A stretch of DNA of 14,855 bases, taken from assembly GCA_903910495.1 (NCBI GenBank), contig CAIVZW010000290.1, positions 1 to 14,855 of the forward strand, read 5' to 3'. Shown here piece after piece: positions 7,279 through 14,590 of the stretch. Below the pieces are notes generated by a model. It saw only the letters and a program-made list of their open reading frames with translations. It was not told the origin of the DNA and searched no databases. Both the position numbers and the translations under genes were made by a program. Position 1 is the stretch's first letter. Every line of letters starts with the position of its first letter. Source of the DNA: an uncultured beta proteobacterium. Its GTDB lineage: Bacteria; Pseudomonadota; Gammaproteobacteria; Burkholderiales; Rhodocyclaceae.

Positions 7279-7992
7279 ATGAATCCGCCTGTCCAAACCG
7301 AGCTTTCCGCCTGCCCGTCATGCCATCTGCAGATGACGCGGCTTATTCTGCCGCGGCGTGATTTCGCCACGCTGGCGCTTGATGTTTGCTTCCCCTGCCA
7401 AGGCATCTGGTTCGATCCGTTTGAAAGTGGACTGATCAGCCCGGGGGGCATCATCGACCTGTTCAAGTTGATCCACGCACACCGCGATGACCCGCGCCGT
7501 CAGCATTCCACCACCCTGCATTGCCCACATTGCAGGGACACGCTGATTACGGTACATGATATCGTGCGCAGTGGTCGCTTTACCTACCACCGCTGCCTGC
7601 AGGATCATGGCCGTTTCACGGCCTTCGCGCAGTTCATGATCGAAAAAGGGTTCGTACGCCAGCTTGTTCCTGCAGAAATAAAGGCGCTGGCCGCACGCAT
7701 CGGCACCGTTCATTGCACGGGTTGCGGCGCGCCGGTCGACATCCGCACCGAGGACGCTTGCAGCCACTGCAACTCACCGATTTCGATTCTCGATCCGGCA
7801 GCAGTCGAAAAGGCGCTTGCCGCCTACCAGGACAGAGAATATATCCACACCCATCGCGATCCGGAAACGCTCGCCGATGCTGTACTGGCCATCGAGAAGC
7901 AACGCAGTCGGCAGACCACTCCTGAGACCGGCACGCTGATTGGAGACCTCTTTCTGTCGGGCCTCGCGATCGTTGGTGATCTTTTTGCGTAG
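7279..7992 (+). CDS. Zinc-ribbon protein (TFIIB-type zinc finger domain plus two further Cys-pair motifs)
   Basis: Protein of 237 residues with three successive zinc-binding motifs. The first is C12PSC/C37FPC in a zf-TFIIB context (CFPCQGIWFD, then a hydrophobic GGIIDLFKLI). The second is C82PHC/C106 with H110 as likely fourth ligand. The third is C146TGC/C161SHC. A helical acidic/basic segment follows, and the last 20 residues are hydrophobic (LIGDLFLSGLAIVGDLF), perhaps a membrane-contacting helix. No catalytic motif is visible, so a structural, protein-binding or nucleic-acid-binding role is possible; I do not assign one. A GTG at 7258 would add seven residues; neither start has a good Shine-Dalgarno. 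It is convergent with the Mrr-like gene, 50 bases away. Confidence 0.8.
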   Translation: MNPPVQTELSACPSCHLQMTRLILPRRDFATLALDVCFPCQGIWFDPFESGLISPGGIIDLFKLIHAHRDDPRRQHSTTLHCPHCRDTLITVHDIVRSGRFTYHRCLQDHGRFTAFAQFMIEKGFVRQLVPAEIKALAARIGTVHCTGCGAPVDIRTEDACSHCNSPISILDPAAVEKALAAYQDREYIHTHRDPETLADAVLAIEKQRSRQTTPETGTLIGDLFLSGLAIVGDLFA

Positions 7993-8042
7993 CAACAGGC
8001 GGCGCCGTAATACCTTGAGCAGAGCCTGCCCGAAACCAGCAT

Positions 8043-8642
8043 TCAGGCCTTGCTCTTTGTCGCCTTTCTGGGAAGACGCAGCAAGCGGGTCAACTCCAGT
8101 TCCTGCATCAGGACAATTTTATGATCGGCGGCAAAACGTCGTGCGTTGTCGCTGACGTTGCCTGTACAGACATAGATCGAGCCACGAGCCTCCTGCGCCT
8201 GGCGCTCGGCTTCCAGTTCGCGCAGCGGTTCGAGACCAAGGCTCGCCGCCTTCCAGCGCTTGCAACTGACCAGCGAAGTCCGTCCCGCCTTGAGCAGCAT
8301 GAAGTCTGCCGCGCCGGTCGTACGCGTGACCACGTAGCCGTCGCGCTGGAAAGCCTGTTCGATCAAGGCGGAAAAATCTCGCCAGGACATCGCCGAGACC
8401 GCCTCGACCGTACTGGCAATCCGTGCGTCGCTGGGCACCTCCCGCTGTTTCCAGGCGACGATCACGCCGATGATGACGAACGGGATCGCGATCGAAGCGG
8501 CAAAGTTGCCGTAAGCTCCTGGCAGGATGAAACGTGCTGCCAGCGCAAGGGCAACGGCGATGGCGAAACTGATCCAGAACGACGAGCGCAGCAGGATCGC
8601 GAACAGCGAGTTGGGGGACATCTTGAACTGCTTGAACTGCAC
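8043..8642 (-). CDS. Membrane-anchored Mrr-like restriction-endonuclease-fold protein
   Basis: Protein of 199 residues. Two transmembrane helices lie near the N-terminus (about 15-40 and 47-64), followed by a cytoplasmic Mrr_cat-like domain (about 84-190): SWRDFSALIEQAFQRDGYVV, GAADFMLLKAGRTSLVSCKRW, and a C-terminal SIYVCTGNVSDNARRFA. The PD-(D/E)XK-type core would be D113 and K128, but the residue two before the lysine is Ser126 where active enzymes usually carry Glu or Gln (QxK/ExK). It may be a nuclease with altered activity or only a nucleic-acid-binding relative. The GTG start at 8642 is chosen because a clear Shine-Dalgarno (GAGGAAAT) precedes it; an ATG at 8621 lacks one. It lies 62 bases downstream of mmdB in the same direction and may share its transcript. 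Confidence 0.8.
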   Translation of the reverse strand: MQFKQFKMSPNSLFAILLRSSFWISFAIAVALALAARFILPGAYGNFAASIAIPFVIIGVIVAWKQREVPSDARIASTVEAVSAMSWRDFSALIEQAFQRDGYVVTRTTGAADFMLLKAGRTSLVSCKRWKAASLGLEPLRELEAERQAQEARGSIYVCTGNVSDNARRFAADHKIVLMQELELTRLLRLPRKATKSKA

Positions 8643-8704
8643 GGTATTTCCTCGAGCTGAAATAGGTGTTGTTTAGTCTTTTCGTGCTGTTCGAAACCGC
8701 AACC

Positions 8705-9943
8705 TCAATCCAGGTGTTGAACACTGCAGAATGGGAAAGACTCCTGATGGCTATTCAGGAGCCACACCATCAATAAGCCCGCACCGCCAAGGCGCGAGAT
8801 GAAATAACCTGCGCACACTGCCGTGCCAATCACCCCGGCGACGTTCGGACCCATGGCGTGCATCAACAGGAAGTTCTGCTTGTCGTACTGCGCACCCACG
8901 ACCTGTGATACCCGCGCGGCCATCGGTACCGCTGACACCCCTGCCGAACCGATCAAAGGATTGATCGGATTGTTGGGTGAAAACTTGTTCATCACCTTGG
9001 CCAGCAGCACGCCGCCGGCAGTCGAAAAACCGAAGGCCACCACGCCCATGGCGATAATCATCAGGGTCTTGGGTTGCAGGAAATTCTCTGCACCCATGGT
9101 CATGCCGACCGAGGTTCCCAGAAATATGGTCGTTACGTTGATGATTTCATTCTGGCAGGATTTAGTCAGGCGATCGACGCAGCCCGACTCGCGCAGAAGG
9201 TTACCCAACATCAGCATGGCGACCAGCGCAGAGGCTGGAGGTACGACCAGAATCACGGCAACCATCACCACCACGGCAAAGATGATTCGTTCCAGCTTGC
9301 CCACGTAGCGCAGGGTCTTCATGCGGATCTTGCGCTCGGCATCGGTCGTCAGAAGCCTCATGATCGGCGGCTGGATCAGGGGAACCAGTGACATGTAGCA
9401 GTACGCGGCCACAGCGATCGGCCCGAGCAGATGCGGAGCCAGCTTGTTCGCCGTAAAGATTGATGTCGGACCATCGGCGCCACCGATAATGCCGATCGAA
9501 GCGCCTTCGCCGGGAGTGAAAACACCACTCATCACCGCAACAAACATGGTAATGAATATCCCCAACTGCGCCGCCGCACCGAGCAACAGGGTGCGCGGAT
9601 TGGCAATGAGCGGACCAAAATCCGTCAGTGCGCCAACCCCGAGGAAAATGATCGGCGGGAACAATTCCAGAGTAATACCCTGCGAAATGTAGTAATACAA
9701 GCCCCCCGGCACGTGCACCAGACCATCGATAAACGGCTCATTGAGCACGCCCTCGGTGGGAATGTTGGCCAGCAGGGCACCAAAGGCGATCGGCAACAGC
9801 AGCAGGGGTTCGAAATCCTTGACGATTGCCAGATAGAAGAGAACCACGCAGACGACCCACATGATAATCATGCCACCCGTGATATGCGAGAACCCGGTTG
9901 ACTGGGTCATCATCAGGGTGAATTGCTCAATAATTCCGGACAT
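8705..9943 (-). CDS. mmdB: Na+-pumping decarboxylase beta subunit (methylmalonyl-CoA/oxaloacetate decarboxylase, MmdB/OadB)
   Basis: Polytopic membrane protein of 412 residues that decarboxylates carboxybiotin and exports Na+ in the process. The family signature GIIGGADGPTSIF (151-163) holds the conserved ion-binding Asp157. A second conserved block, GPNVAGVIGTA (365-375), lies near the C-terminus; many relatives have Ser where Thr374 stands. About ten hydrophobic segments are visible. After SRLGG the protein continues for about 25 residues (from GAGLLMVWLLNSH) that look foreign to the family and overlap a hairpin in the DNA. It is last in the mmdA-delta-biotin carrier-mmdB series, 7 bases after the carrier stop. 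The Shine-Dalgarno GAGG overlaps the carrier stop codon. Confidence 0.93.
   Translation of the reverse strand: MSGIIEQFTLMMTQSTGFSHITGGMIIMWVVCVVLFYLAIVKDFEPLLLLPIAFGALLANIPTEGVLNEPFIDGLVHVPGGLYYYISQGITLELFPPIIFLGVGALTDFGPLIANPRTLLLGAAAQLGIFITMFVAVMSGVFTPGEGASIGIIGGADGPTSIFTANKLAPHLLGPIAVAAYCYMSLVPLIQPPIMRLLTTDAERKIRMKTLRYVGKLERIIFAVVVMVAVILVVPPASALVAMLMLGNLLRESGCVDRLTKSCQNEIINVTTIFLGTSVGMTMGAENFLQPKTLMIIAMGVVAFGFSTAGGVLLAKVMNKFSPNNPINPLIGSAGVSAVPMAARVSQVVGAQYDKQNFLLMHAMGPNVAGVIGTAVCAGYFISRLGGAGLLMVWLLNSHQESFPFCSVQHLD
8731..8761 (-). terminator. Terminator-like hairpin inside the mmdB 3' end
   Basis: On the minus strand CTCCTGA pairs with TCAGGAG across a 7-base loop, followed by TCTTTCCC. 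The 7-bp stem is perfect but the T-tract is poor. It lies inside the unusual C-terminal extension of mmdB, where a terminator would be expected just after a normal-length gene. Function is inferred. Confidence 0.35.
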
Positions 9944-9950
9944 AAGAACC

Positions 9951-10361
9951 TCAGCTGAGTTGGATCAGGACTTGACCTTCGGACACGGCATCGCCTTGCT
10001 TGACCAGGATCGCGGCTACCGTGCCCGCGCAATGCGCATAAACCGGCGATTCCATTTTCATGGCTTCCAGCACCAGAAGTTCCTGATCCTGAGCAACCTG
10101 CTGACCAACAGCCACACCAATCTTGAAGACCAGACCCGGCATCGGGCTCGTCACCGCATGGCCACCCGCGACAGGCGCCGGAGCAGGTGCAACCGCCACG
10201 GGAGCCGGTGCCGGGGGTGGGGGTGGGGCCACAACCACGGCCGGAGCCGGAGCAGCGTAAACCGGAGCCGCCGGAGCGTAAGCTACGGGTGCCGCGCCGT
10301 CGATCACTTCGACACCAACTTCATACATCTTGCCTTGCAGCGTAATTTTGAGCATTTTCAT
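9951..10361 (-). CDS. mmdC: Biotin carrier subunit of the decarboxylase/transcarboxylase (gamma/1.3S type)
   Basis: Biotin carboxyl carrier of 136 residues. The N-terminal segment MLKITLQGKMYEVGVEV (3-19) resembles the start of the transcarboxylase 1.3S subunit. A flexible Ala/Pro linker (about 23-66, including APPPPPAPAP) follows, then a biotinyl domain (about 70-136). The biotinylation motif EAMKME gives Lys102 as the attachment site, and MPGLVFKIGVAVGQQV is typical. It shuttles CO2 from the carboxyltransferase to the membrane beta subunit. The ATG at 10361 has a good Shine-Dalgarno (AAGGAT, about 8 bases upstream). It is the only biotin domain in this window, which matters for the biotin-less carboxyltransferase at 12899. 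Confidence 0.93.
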   Translation of the reverse strand: MKMLKITLQGKMYEVGVEVIDGAAPVAYAPAAPVYAAPAPAVVVAPPPPPAPAPVAVAPAPAPVAGGHAVTSPMPGLVFKIGVAVGQQVAQDQELLVLEAMKMESPVYAHCAGTVAAILVKQGDAVSEGQVLIQLS

Positions 10362-10397
10362 TGCAAATATCCTTTTTATCTAAGCCCGAGCCTGGGC

Positions 10398-10922
10398 TCA
10401 GAGTTTATGTGAAGAGTGATGACTGACGCGTCCTTGTACCGACCATGTCCAGTCCATGCTGCCCATGTGGCGAAACTTGACCACTGAAACAGCCTGTCCG
10501 ATGGCTTCCGTGGCCGCCACGGCCAGAATGGCAACCAGTTCTTCGTCGGCCAGACCCGGGTGAATGCTGGCCGGGGCTGACGGAAGGCTGGCCGGGACGG
10601 GCGTTGCAACTGGCACCGACGGCGTTGCAGGAGCTCTGTTCTTCGTGCCGTAGTAATGATCCGGAGCGATTGTCTTGAGCAGCCAGGCCATCACGGAACA
10701 CATGAGGGTCAGGCCACCCAATACCAAGAACACCACCAGCAAACCGGTCAATTGAAACTCAAGCATTTGTCCTATGGTTTCGTTGGTGGAAAAACCTCCT
10801 TTACCGAGAACTTCGGCAGCCACCGTTGCCGAATTCTGGGCAACAACGGCCACGGTGTCGTGCACGACGGTGGTATCCTTGGCTGCGGCGAGTACCACCG
10901 CGAAAGAGTTGCTTATGCTCAT
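10398..10922 (-). CDS. Decarboxylase delta/gamma-type small membrane subunit (MmdD/OadG-like)
   Basis: Protein of 174 residues that would anchor the soluble carboxyltransferase and biotin carrier to the membrane beta subunit. One strong transmembrane helix (about 57-84, LEFQLTGLLVVFLVLGG onward) is followed by a proline/alanine linker (about 96-121). The C-terminal domain contains HPGLADEELVAILAVAA (121-137) and ends WTWSVQGRVSHHSSHKL, the WxxxGR...SH pattern of OadG/MmdD proteins. Its His cluster (168, 169, 172) may bind metal, as in OadG. The first 50 residues before the helix are longer than in short OadG proteins. The ATG overlaps the mmdA stop as ATGA, so translation is probably coupled; the biotin carrier starts 36 bases after its stop. 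Confidence 0.87.
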   Translation of the reverse strand: MSISNSFAVVLAAAKDTTVVHDTVAVVAQNSATVAAEVLGKGGFSTNETIGQMLEFQLTGLLVVFLVLGGLTLMCSVMAWLLKTIAPDHYYGTKNRAPATPSVPVATPVPASLPSAPASIHPGLADEELVAILAVAATEAIGQAVSVVKFRHMGSMDWTWSVQGRVSHHSSHKL

Positions 10923-12466
10923 AATGGAATCAGTCCATGTTTTTTGGGTGGGCGGGTCAGTCGTTTGGTCAGCAACACACGCAGAGCCATCGACACTTTG
11001 GTGCGGGTTTCGGACGGTGCGATCACATCGGTGATCATGCCGTGCTCGGCGGCCTGGTAAGGCGAGGCGAAATCCCTGCGGTACTGGTCAATCAGTTCGG
11101 CTGCTCTCGCTTTGGGGTCAGCCGCGGCTTCGAGCTCCCTTTTATAGACCACCTGGACAGCTCCTTCAGCACCCATGACCGCGATTTCTGCAGTCGGCCA
11201 GGCGAAGACGACGTCAGCCCCCATGTCCTTGGAACACATCGCCAGATAGGCGCCACCGTAGGCCTTGCGCAGGATGACGGTGATTTTCGGGACGGTTGCC
11301 GCGGCATAGGAGAACAGCATCTTGGCGCCGTGGCGGATGATGCCTCCGCGCTCCTGAGCCAATCCCGGCATGAAACCCGGAATATCGACCAGGCTGACGA
11401 TAGGGACGTTGAAGGCGTTGCAGAAGCGGATAAAGCGCGCACCCTTGTCGGACGAATCGACGTCGAGCGTTCCGGCCTTGACCATCGGTTGGTTGGCCAC
11501 GATACCGATGACCATGCCCTCGATGCGCGCAAAACCGACGACGATGTTCTTGGCAAAATCGCGCTGGACCTCAAGGAATACTCCACCATCGACCATGCGT
11601 GCGATCACCTTGGTCACATCGAGGGGCGTCTTGATTTCAGCAGGGACAATCTCGTTCATGCCTTCATCGACAACGGCAGCGATTTCGTCAGGAATACGGT
11701 GCGGAGGATCCTGCATGTTGTTGAGCGGCAGGTAGGACAATAATTTTCGGGCGATATCAAGCGCCTGCCTGTCGTCTTCGGCAACGAAATGGATATTGCC
11801 GCTGACCGAGGCATGGGCATCAGCCGTTCCAAAGAGTTCAATCGGTGCTTCCTGGCCTGTTGCCGCCTTGATCACGTCCGGCCCGCAAATGAACATCTGC
11901 GCGCCTTTCCGGGTCATGATCAGGAAGTCCATCAGCGCCGGACTGTACGCCGCCCCACCGGCACAGGGACCGGCAATGATGGCGACCTGCGGCACCAGTC
12001 CCGACAACTGGACATTGCGAAAGAAGACCTTGCCGTATCCCGAAAGTGAATGCACGCCTTCCTGGATGCGCGCTCCGCCGGAGTCGTTGATCGCTACCAC
12101 GGGAATCCCGAGGTTGGCTGCTGTTTCCATCATGTCGCAGATTTTCTGCGAATGCATGCGTCCCAGCGAACCGCCGGATACCGTGAAGTCTTGCGAAAAA
12201 GCCGCGATGGGCCGACCGCCGACATTGCCGATTCCGGTAACGACGCCATCGCCGGGCAAATGTTTGCCTTCCATCCCGGTCGTGTCATGATTGACATGCA
12301 TGCCGGATTCCTGGAACGAACCCGCGTCATACAGTTCATCGAGCCGCTCGCGTGCATTCAGCAGCCCCTTGCGCCGACGTTTCTCGAGCTTTTCGAGACC
12401 GCCACCCTCGCTCGCCTCTTTGCGGCGCGCTAACAACTCATCCAACAGTTCATTGCGTAGTGCCAT
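10919..12466 (-). CDS. mmdA: Methylmalonyl-CoA decarboxylase alpha / acyl-CoA carboxyltransferase (MmdA, 12S/PccB type)
   Basis: Soluble carboxyltransferase of 515 residues that moves a carboxyl group between methylmalonyl-CoA (or a close acyl-CoA) and biotin. It has the two crotonase-like halves of the family. The N-half includes KLEKRRRKGLLNARERLDEL (26-45), DSGGARIQEG (128-137) and GPCAGGAAYSPA (166-177). The C-half includes DIPGFMPG (361-368), GGIIRHGAK (374-382) and KAYGGAYLAM (401-410). These glycine-rich stretches form the CoA and biotin oxyanion pockets. Substrate is inferred from similarity to propionyl-CoA carboxylase beta and MmdA. A strong Shine-Dalgarno (AGGGAG) precedes the ATG. 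It leads the operon with the delta subunit, biotin carrier and mmdB. No biotin carboxylase (ATP-grasp) gene is present, which favours decarboxylase or transcarboxylase over carboxylase. Confidence 0.93.
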   Translation of the reverse strand: MALRNELLDELLARRKEASEGGGLEKLEKRRRKGLLNARERLDELYDAGSFQESGMHVNHDTTGMEGKHLPGDGVVTGIGNVGGRPIAAFSQDFTVSGGSLGRMHSQKICDMMETAANLGIPVVAINDSGGARIQEGVHSLSGYGKVFFRNVQLSGLVPQVAIIAGPCAGGAAYSPALMDFLIMTRKGAQMFICGPDVIKAATGQEAPIELFGTADAHASVSGNIHFVAEDDRQALDIARKLLSYLPLNNMQDPPHRIPDEIAAVVDEGMNEIVPAEIKTPLDVTKVIARMVDGGVFLEVQRDFAKNIVVGFARIEGMVIGIVANQPMVKAGTLDVDSSDKGARFIRFCNAFNVPIVSLVDIPGFMPGLAQERGGIIRHGAKMLFSYAAATVPKITVILRKAYGGAYLAMCSKDMGADVVFAWPTAEIAVMGAEGAVQVVYKRELEAAADPKARAAELIDQYRRDFASPYQAAEHGMITDVIAPSETRTKVSMALRVLLTKRLTRPPKKHGLIPL

Positions 12467-12898
12467 ACAAACTCCCTGGCTTGTAATTGAAAACTGAAAA
12501 ACCCGGAAAATCGATCATCCGGGGTAAAAATGGTATTAAAAAAGTCTCTGTGCGAGTCCTTGTGCACATGCCTGACGTCAATTTAGGTATTTGCTACCGA
12601 AGTTTTTCGGACAACACAGAACGATACGCGCATCCAAAAATATCGTCAATTAAAACGGTGATCCGGGGCGATGGCATTTGCTTCACAATCCATCGCAATA
12701 AGGAAAAATTGAGATCATGGCAAATGTTTAATCGCCATCGATTGTCGTTCTTTGCGTAAGCCTTTGTCAGCTTTGTGCCTGTGCGGCAGGTGCCCGGGTT
12801 TTTAAACGCAATCGCCTTGCTCAGCGATTCAAATTTACGTCAAACTGAGCATGGGTGTTGTATGATTCGAATTCGTTTCCTCTCCAATCAAAAATACC
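12467..12898. promoter_or_regulatory. Divergent regulatory spacer between mmdA and the 5S-like gene
   Basis: A 432-base AT-rich spacer with no gene. It holds several inverted repeats: CCCGGA/TCCGGG at 12502-12507 and 12518-12523, within the presumed mmdA leader; GCGATGG/CCATCGC at 12668-12674 and 12690-12696; CATTTGC/GCAAATG at 12675-12681 and 12720-12726; and AATCGC/GCGATT at 12810-12815 and 12824-12829. The last lies just upstream of a TATGAT -10 candidate (12861-12866) for the plus-strand gene, which has no good -35. The repeats could be regulator sites, but no regulator gene is nearby. Confidence 0.45.
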
Positions 12899-14470
12899 AT
12901 GATCAAGAAAATTCTATTCCAGGACACCAGTTTCCGAGACGGATTTCAGTCCATCTTTGGCGCCCGTGCATTCACCAAGGACTTCATCCCGGCCGTGGAA
13001 GCGGCTGTCGCTGCGGGTATCACTCACTTTGAAGCGGGAGGTGGCGCACGCTTCCAGGCGCCCTTCATGTATTGCGGGGAATCCGCGTTCGACATGATGG
13101 ATGCCTTCCGCACGGCTGTTGGGCCGAACATCCGCCTGCAGACACTGGCCCGTGGCATCAATGTGGTCGCCCTTGAGCAACAACCGGCAGACATGATCGA
13201 TCTGCACGCGAAAATGTTCAAAAAACATGGCATGACGCGCATTCGCAATTTTGATGCGCTGAACGACTTCAACAATCTGATCTATTCCGGCCAATGCATC
13301 GTCGATGCCGGTCTCGAGCACGAAGTAGTGGTGACCATGATGGAACTGCCGCGTGGCTGTTCCGGCGCCCATGATGCCGAATTCTACGTCAACACCTTGC
13401 GTCAGATTCTTGACTCCGGCGTCCCCTATTCCAGCGTTTGCTTCAAGGATGCCTCGGGCACCTCCAATCCGCGCAAGGTTCATGAAACCTTCAAGGCGGC
13501 CCGCAAGCTGCTCGGCGACAAGGTTGAACTGCGCATGCATACGCACGAAACCTGCGGCACGGGCATTGCCCAGTACATTGCGGCGATCGAAGCCGGTTGC
13601 GATGGCGTCTGTCTCGCTCGCGCACCGCTCTCCGGCGGCACGGCCCAGCCTGATCTGTTCTCCCTCTGGCACGCCCTCAAGGGAACAGACTACGATCTCG
13701 ACATCAATGTCGAGAAGATCATTGAAGCCAACGTTATTGCCAAGGAATGTCTCAAGGACTATGAGTTCCCGCCTGAAGCGCTCGGCATTGATACCGACGT
13801 GATCTTCAGCCCCATGCCCGGTGGCGCGCTGACGGCCAACACCCTGATGATGCGCGAAAACAAGACATTCCACCGCTACCCGGAAGTCATCAAGGCCATG
13901 TCGGAATGTGTGGCACGAGGCGGTTACGGCACTTCGGTTACTCCGGTGTCGCAATTCTATTTCCAGCAAGCCTATGCCAACGTGATGCTCGGCCCATGGA
14001 AGAAGATGACCGACGGTTACGGCAACATGGTTCTTGGCTATTACGGAAAGACGCCTGTTTCGCCTGATCCGGAGATCGTGAGAATCGCCTCCGAACAGAT
14101 GAAGAAGCCCGTTTTTACTGGCGATCCGATCAAGGATCTTGAGCCGGGCATCCCCAAAGCCAGGAAAACTCTTGAAGAAAACGGCTTGCCGGTGACCGAC
14201 GAAAACCTCTTCATCATTGGCGCTTTGGCCACCAAGGGCGGCAACAAGGGGCTCGACTTCCTCAAGGGCAACTTCAAAGTTTCCGTGCCGAAGAAAGATC
14301 CGAACAAGCCTGCTGCAGCGCCTGCCCCCGCACCTGCACCTGTTGCCAGCCCGGTTGCTGCTCCTGCACCGGCAGCGCCCGTTGCCGCACGCGCCACGGG
14401 CCAGAACGGCAGGACTTACAATGTTTCGGTGTCTGGAAAGACCTTCGAGTTGCATGTCCAGCCTTTTTAG
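12899..14470 (+). CDS. Biotin-domain-less oxaloacetate/pyruvate carboxyltransferase (OadA / transcarboxylase 5S-like)
   Basis: Soluble TIM-barrel carboxyltransferase of 523 residues, related to OadA, pyruvate carboxylase subunit B and the 5S subunit of methylmalonyl-CoA:pyruvate transcarboxylase. The metal-centre residues are kept: D14 (SFRDGFQS), carbamylatable K183 (CFKDASG), and H214 and H216 (MHTHETCG). A family C-terminal domain (about 300-455, with FSPMPGGALTANT and YGTSVTPVSQ) follows, then an Ala/Pro linker (470-499). The protein ends with the short strand motif RTYNVSVSGKTFELHV (505-520) and has no biotinyl domain, unlike OadA (about 590 residues) but like 5S (about 505). Several family blocks differ from standard OadA (RDGFQ for RDAHQ, LARGIN for LLRGQN). 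It most likely uses the carrier encoded at 9951-10361. No Shine-Dalgarno is obvious before the ATG. Divergent from mmdA. Confidence 0.88.
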   Translation: MIKKILFQDTSFRDGFQSIFGARAFTKDFIPAVEAAVAAGITHFEAGGGARFQAPFMYCGESAFDMMDAFRTAVGPNIRLQTLARGINVVALEQQPADMIDLHAKMFKKHGMTRIRNFDALNDFNNLIYSGQCIVDAGLEHEVVVTMMELPRGCSGAHDAEFYVNTLRQILDSGVPYSSVCFKDASGTSNPRKVHETFKAARKLLGDKVELRMHTHETCGTGIAQYIAAIEAGCDGVCLARAPLSGGTAQPDLFSLWHALKGTDYDLDINVEKIIEANVIAKECLKDYEFPPEALGIDTDVIFSPMPGGALTANTLMMRENKTFHRYPEVIKAMSECVARGGYGTSVTPVSQFYFQQAYANVMLGPWKKMTDGYGNMVLGYYGKTPVSPDPEIVRIASEQMKKPVFTGDPIKDLEPGIPKARKTLEENGLPVTDENLFIIGALATKGGNKGLDFLKGNFKVSVPKKDPNKPAAAPAPAPAPVASPVAAPAPAAPVAARATGQNGRTYNVSVSGKTFELHVQPF

Positions 14471-14530
14471 GCCCGGCAAGACATCAGCCCAGATTGTCCA
14501 TTATTGATCCGGCCCGCAAATGTATGAAGT

Positions 14531-14575
14531 CGTCCCCCAGGAGGACTTGAGCCCAAGGGCACTTCCTGCGGGGCG
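14531..14575. repeat. Imperfect hairpin repeat downstream of the 5S-like gene
   Basis: CGTCCCCCAGGA at 14531-14542 pairs with TCCTGCGGGGCG at 14564-14575 (10 of 12 positions pair canonically, plus one G-U pair). An inner CTTG-AGCC-CAAG hairpin lies at 14546-14557. No T-run follows, so it is not a standard terminator. It looks like a dispersed REP-type element. Confidence 0.5.
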
Positions 14576-14590
14576 TCGAACCATGAACGG

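Noticed and set aside
10937..11743. Plus-strand open frame of 268 codons opposite mmdA
   Set aside because: Shadow of the strongly conserved carboxyltransferase.
12487..13032. Short open frames in the divergent spacer
   Set aside because: No Shine-Dalgarno, no recognisable protein sequence, and the AT-rich composition fits a regulatory region.
12914..14479. Minus-strand open frame of 521 codons
   Set aside because: It mirrors the 5S-like carboxyltransferase exactly; the plus-strand protein has clear catalytic motifs and this one has none.
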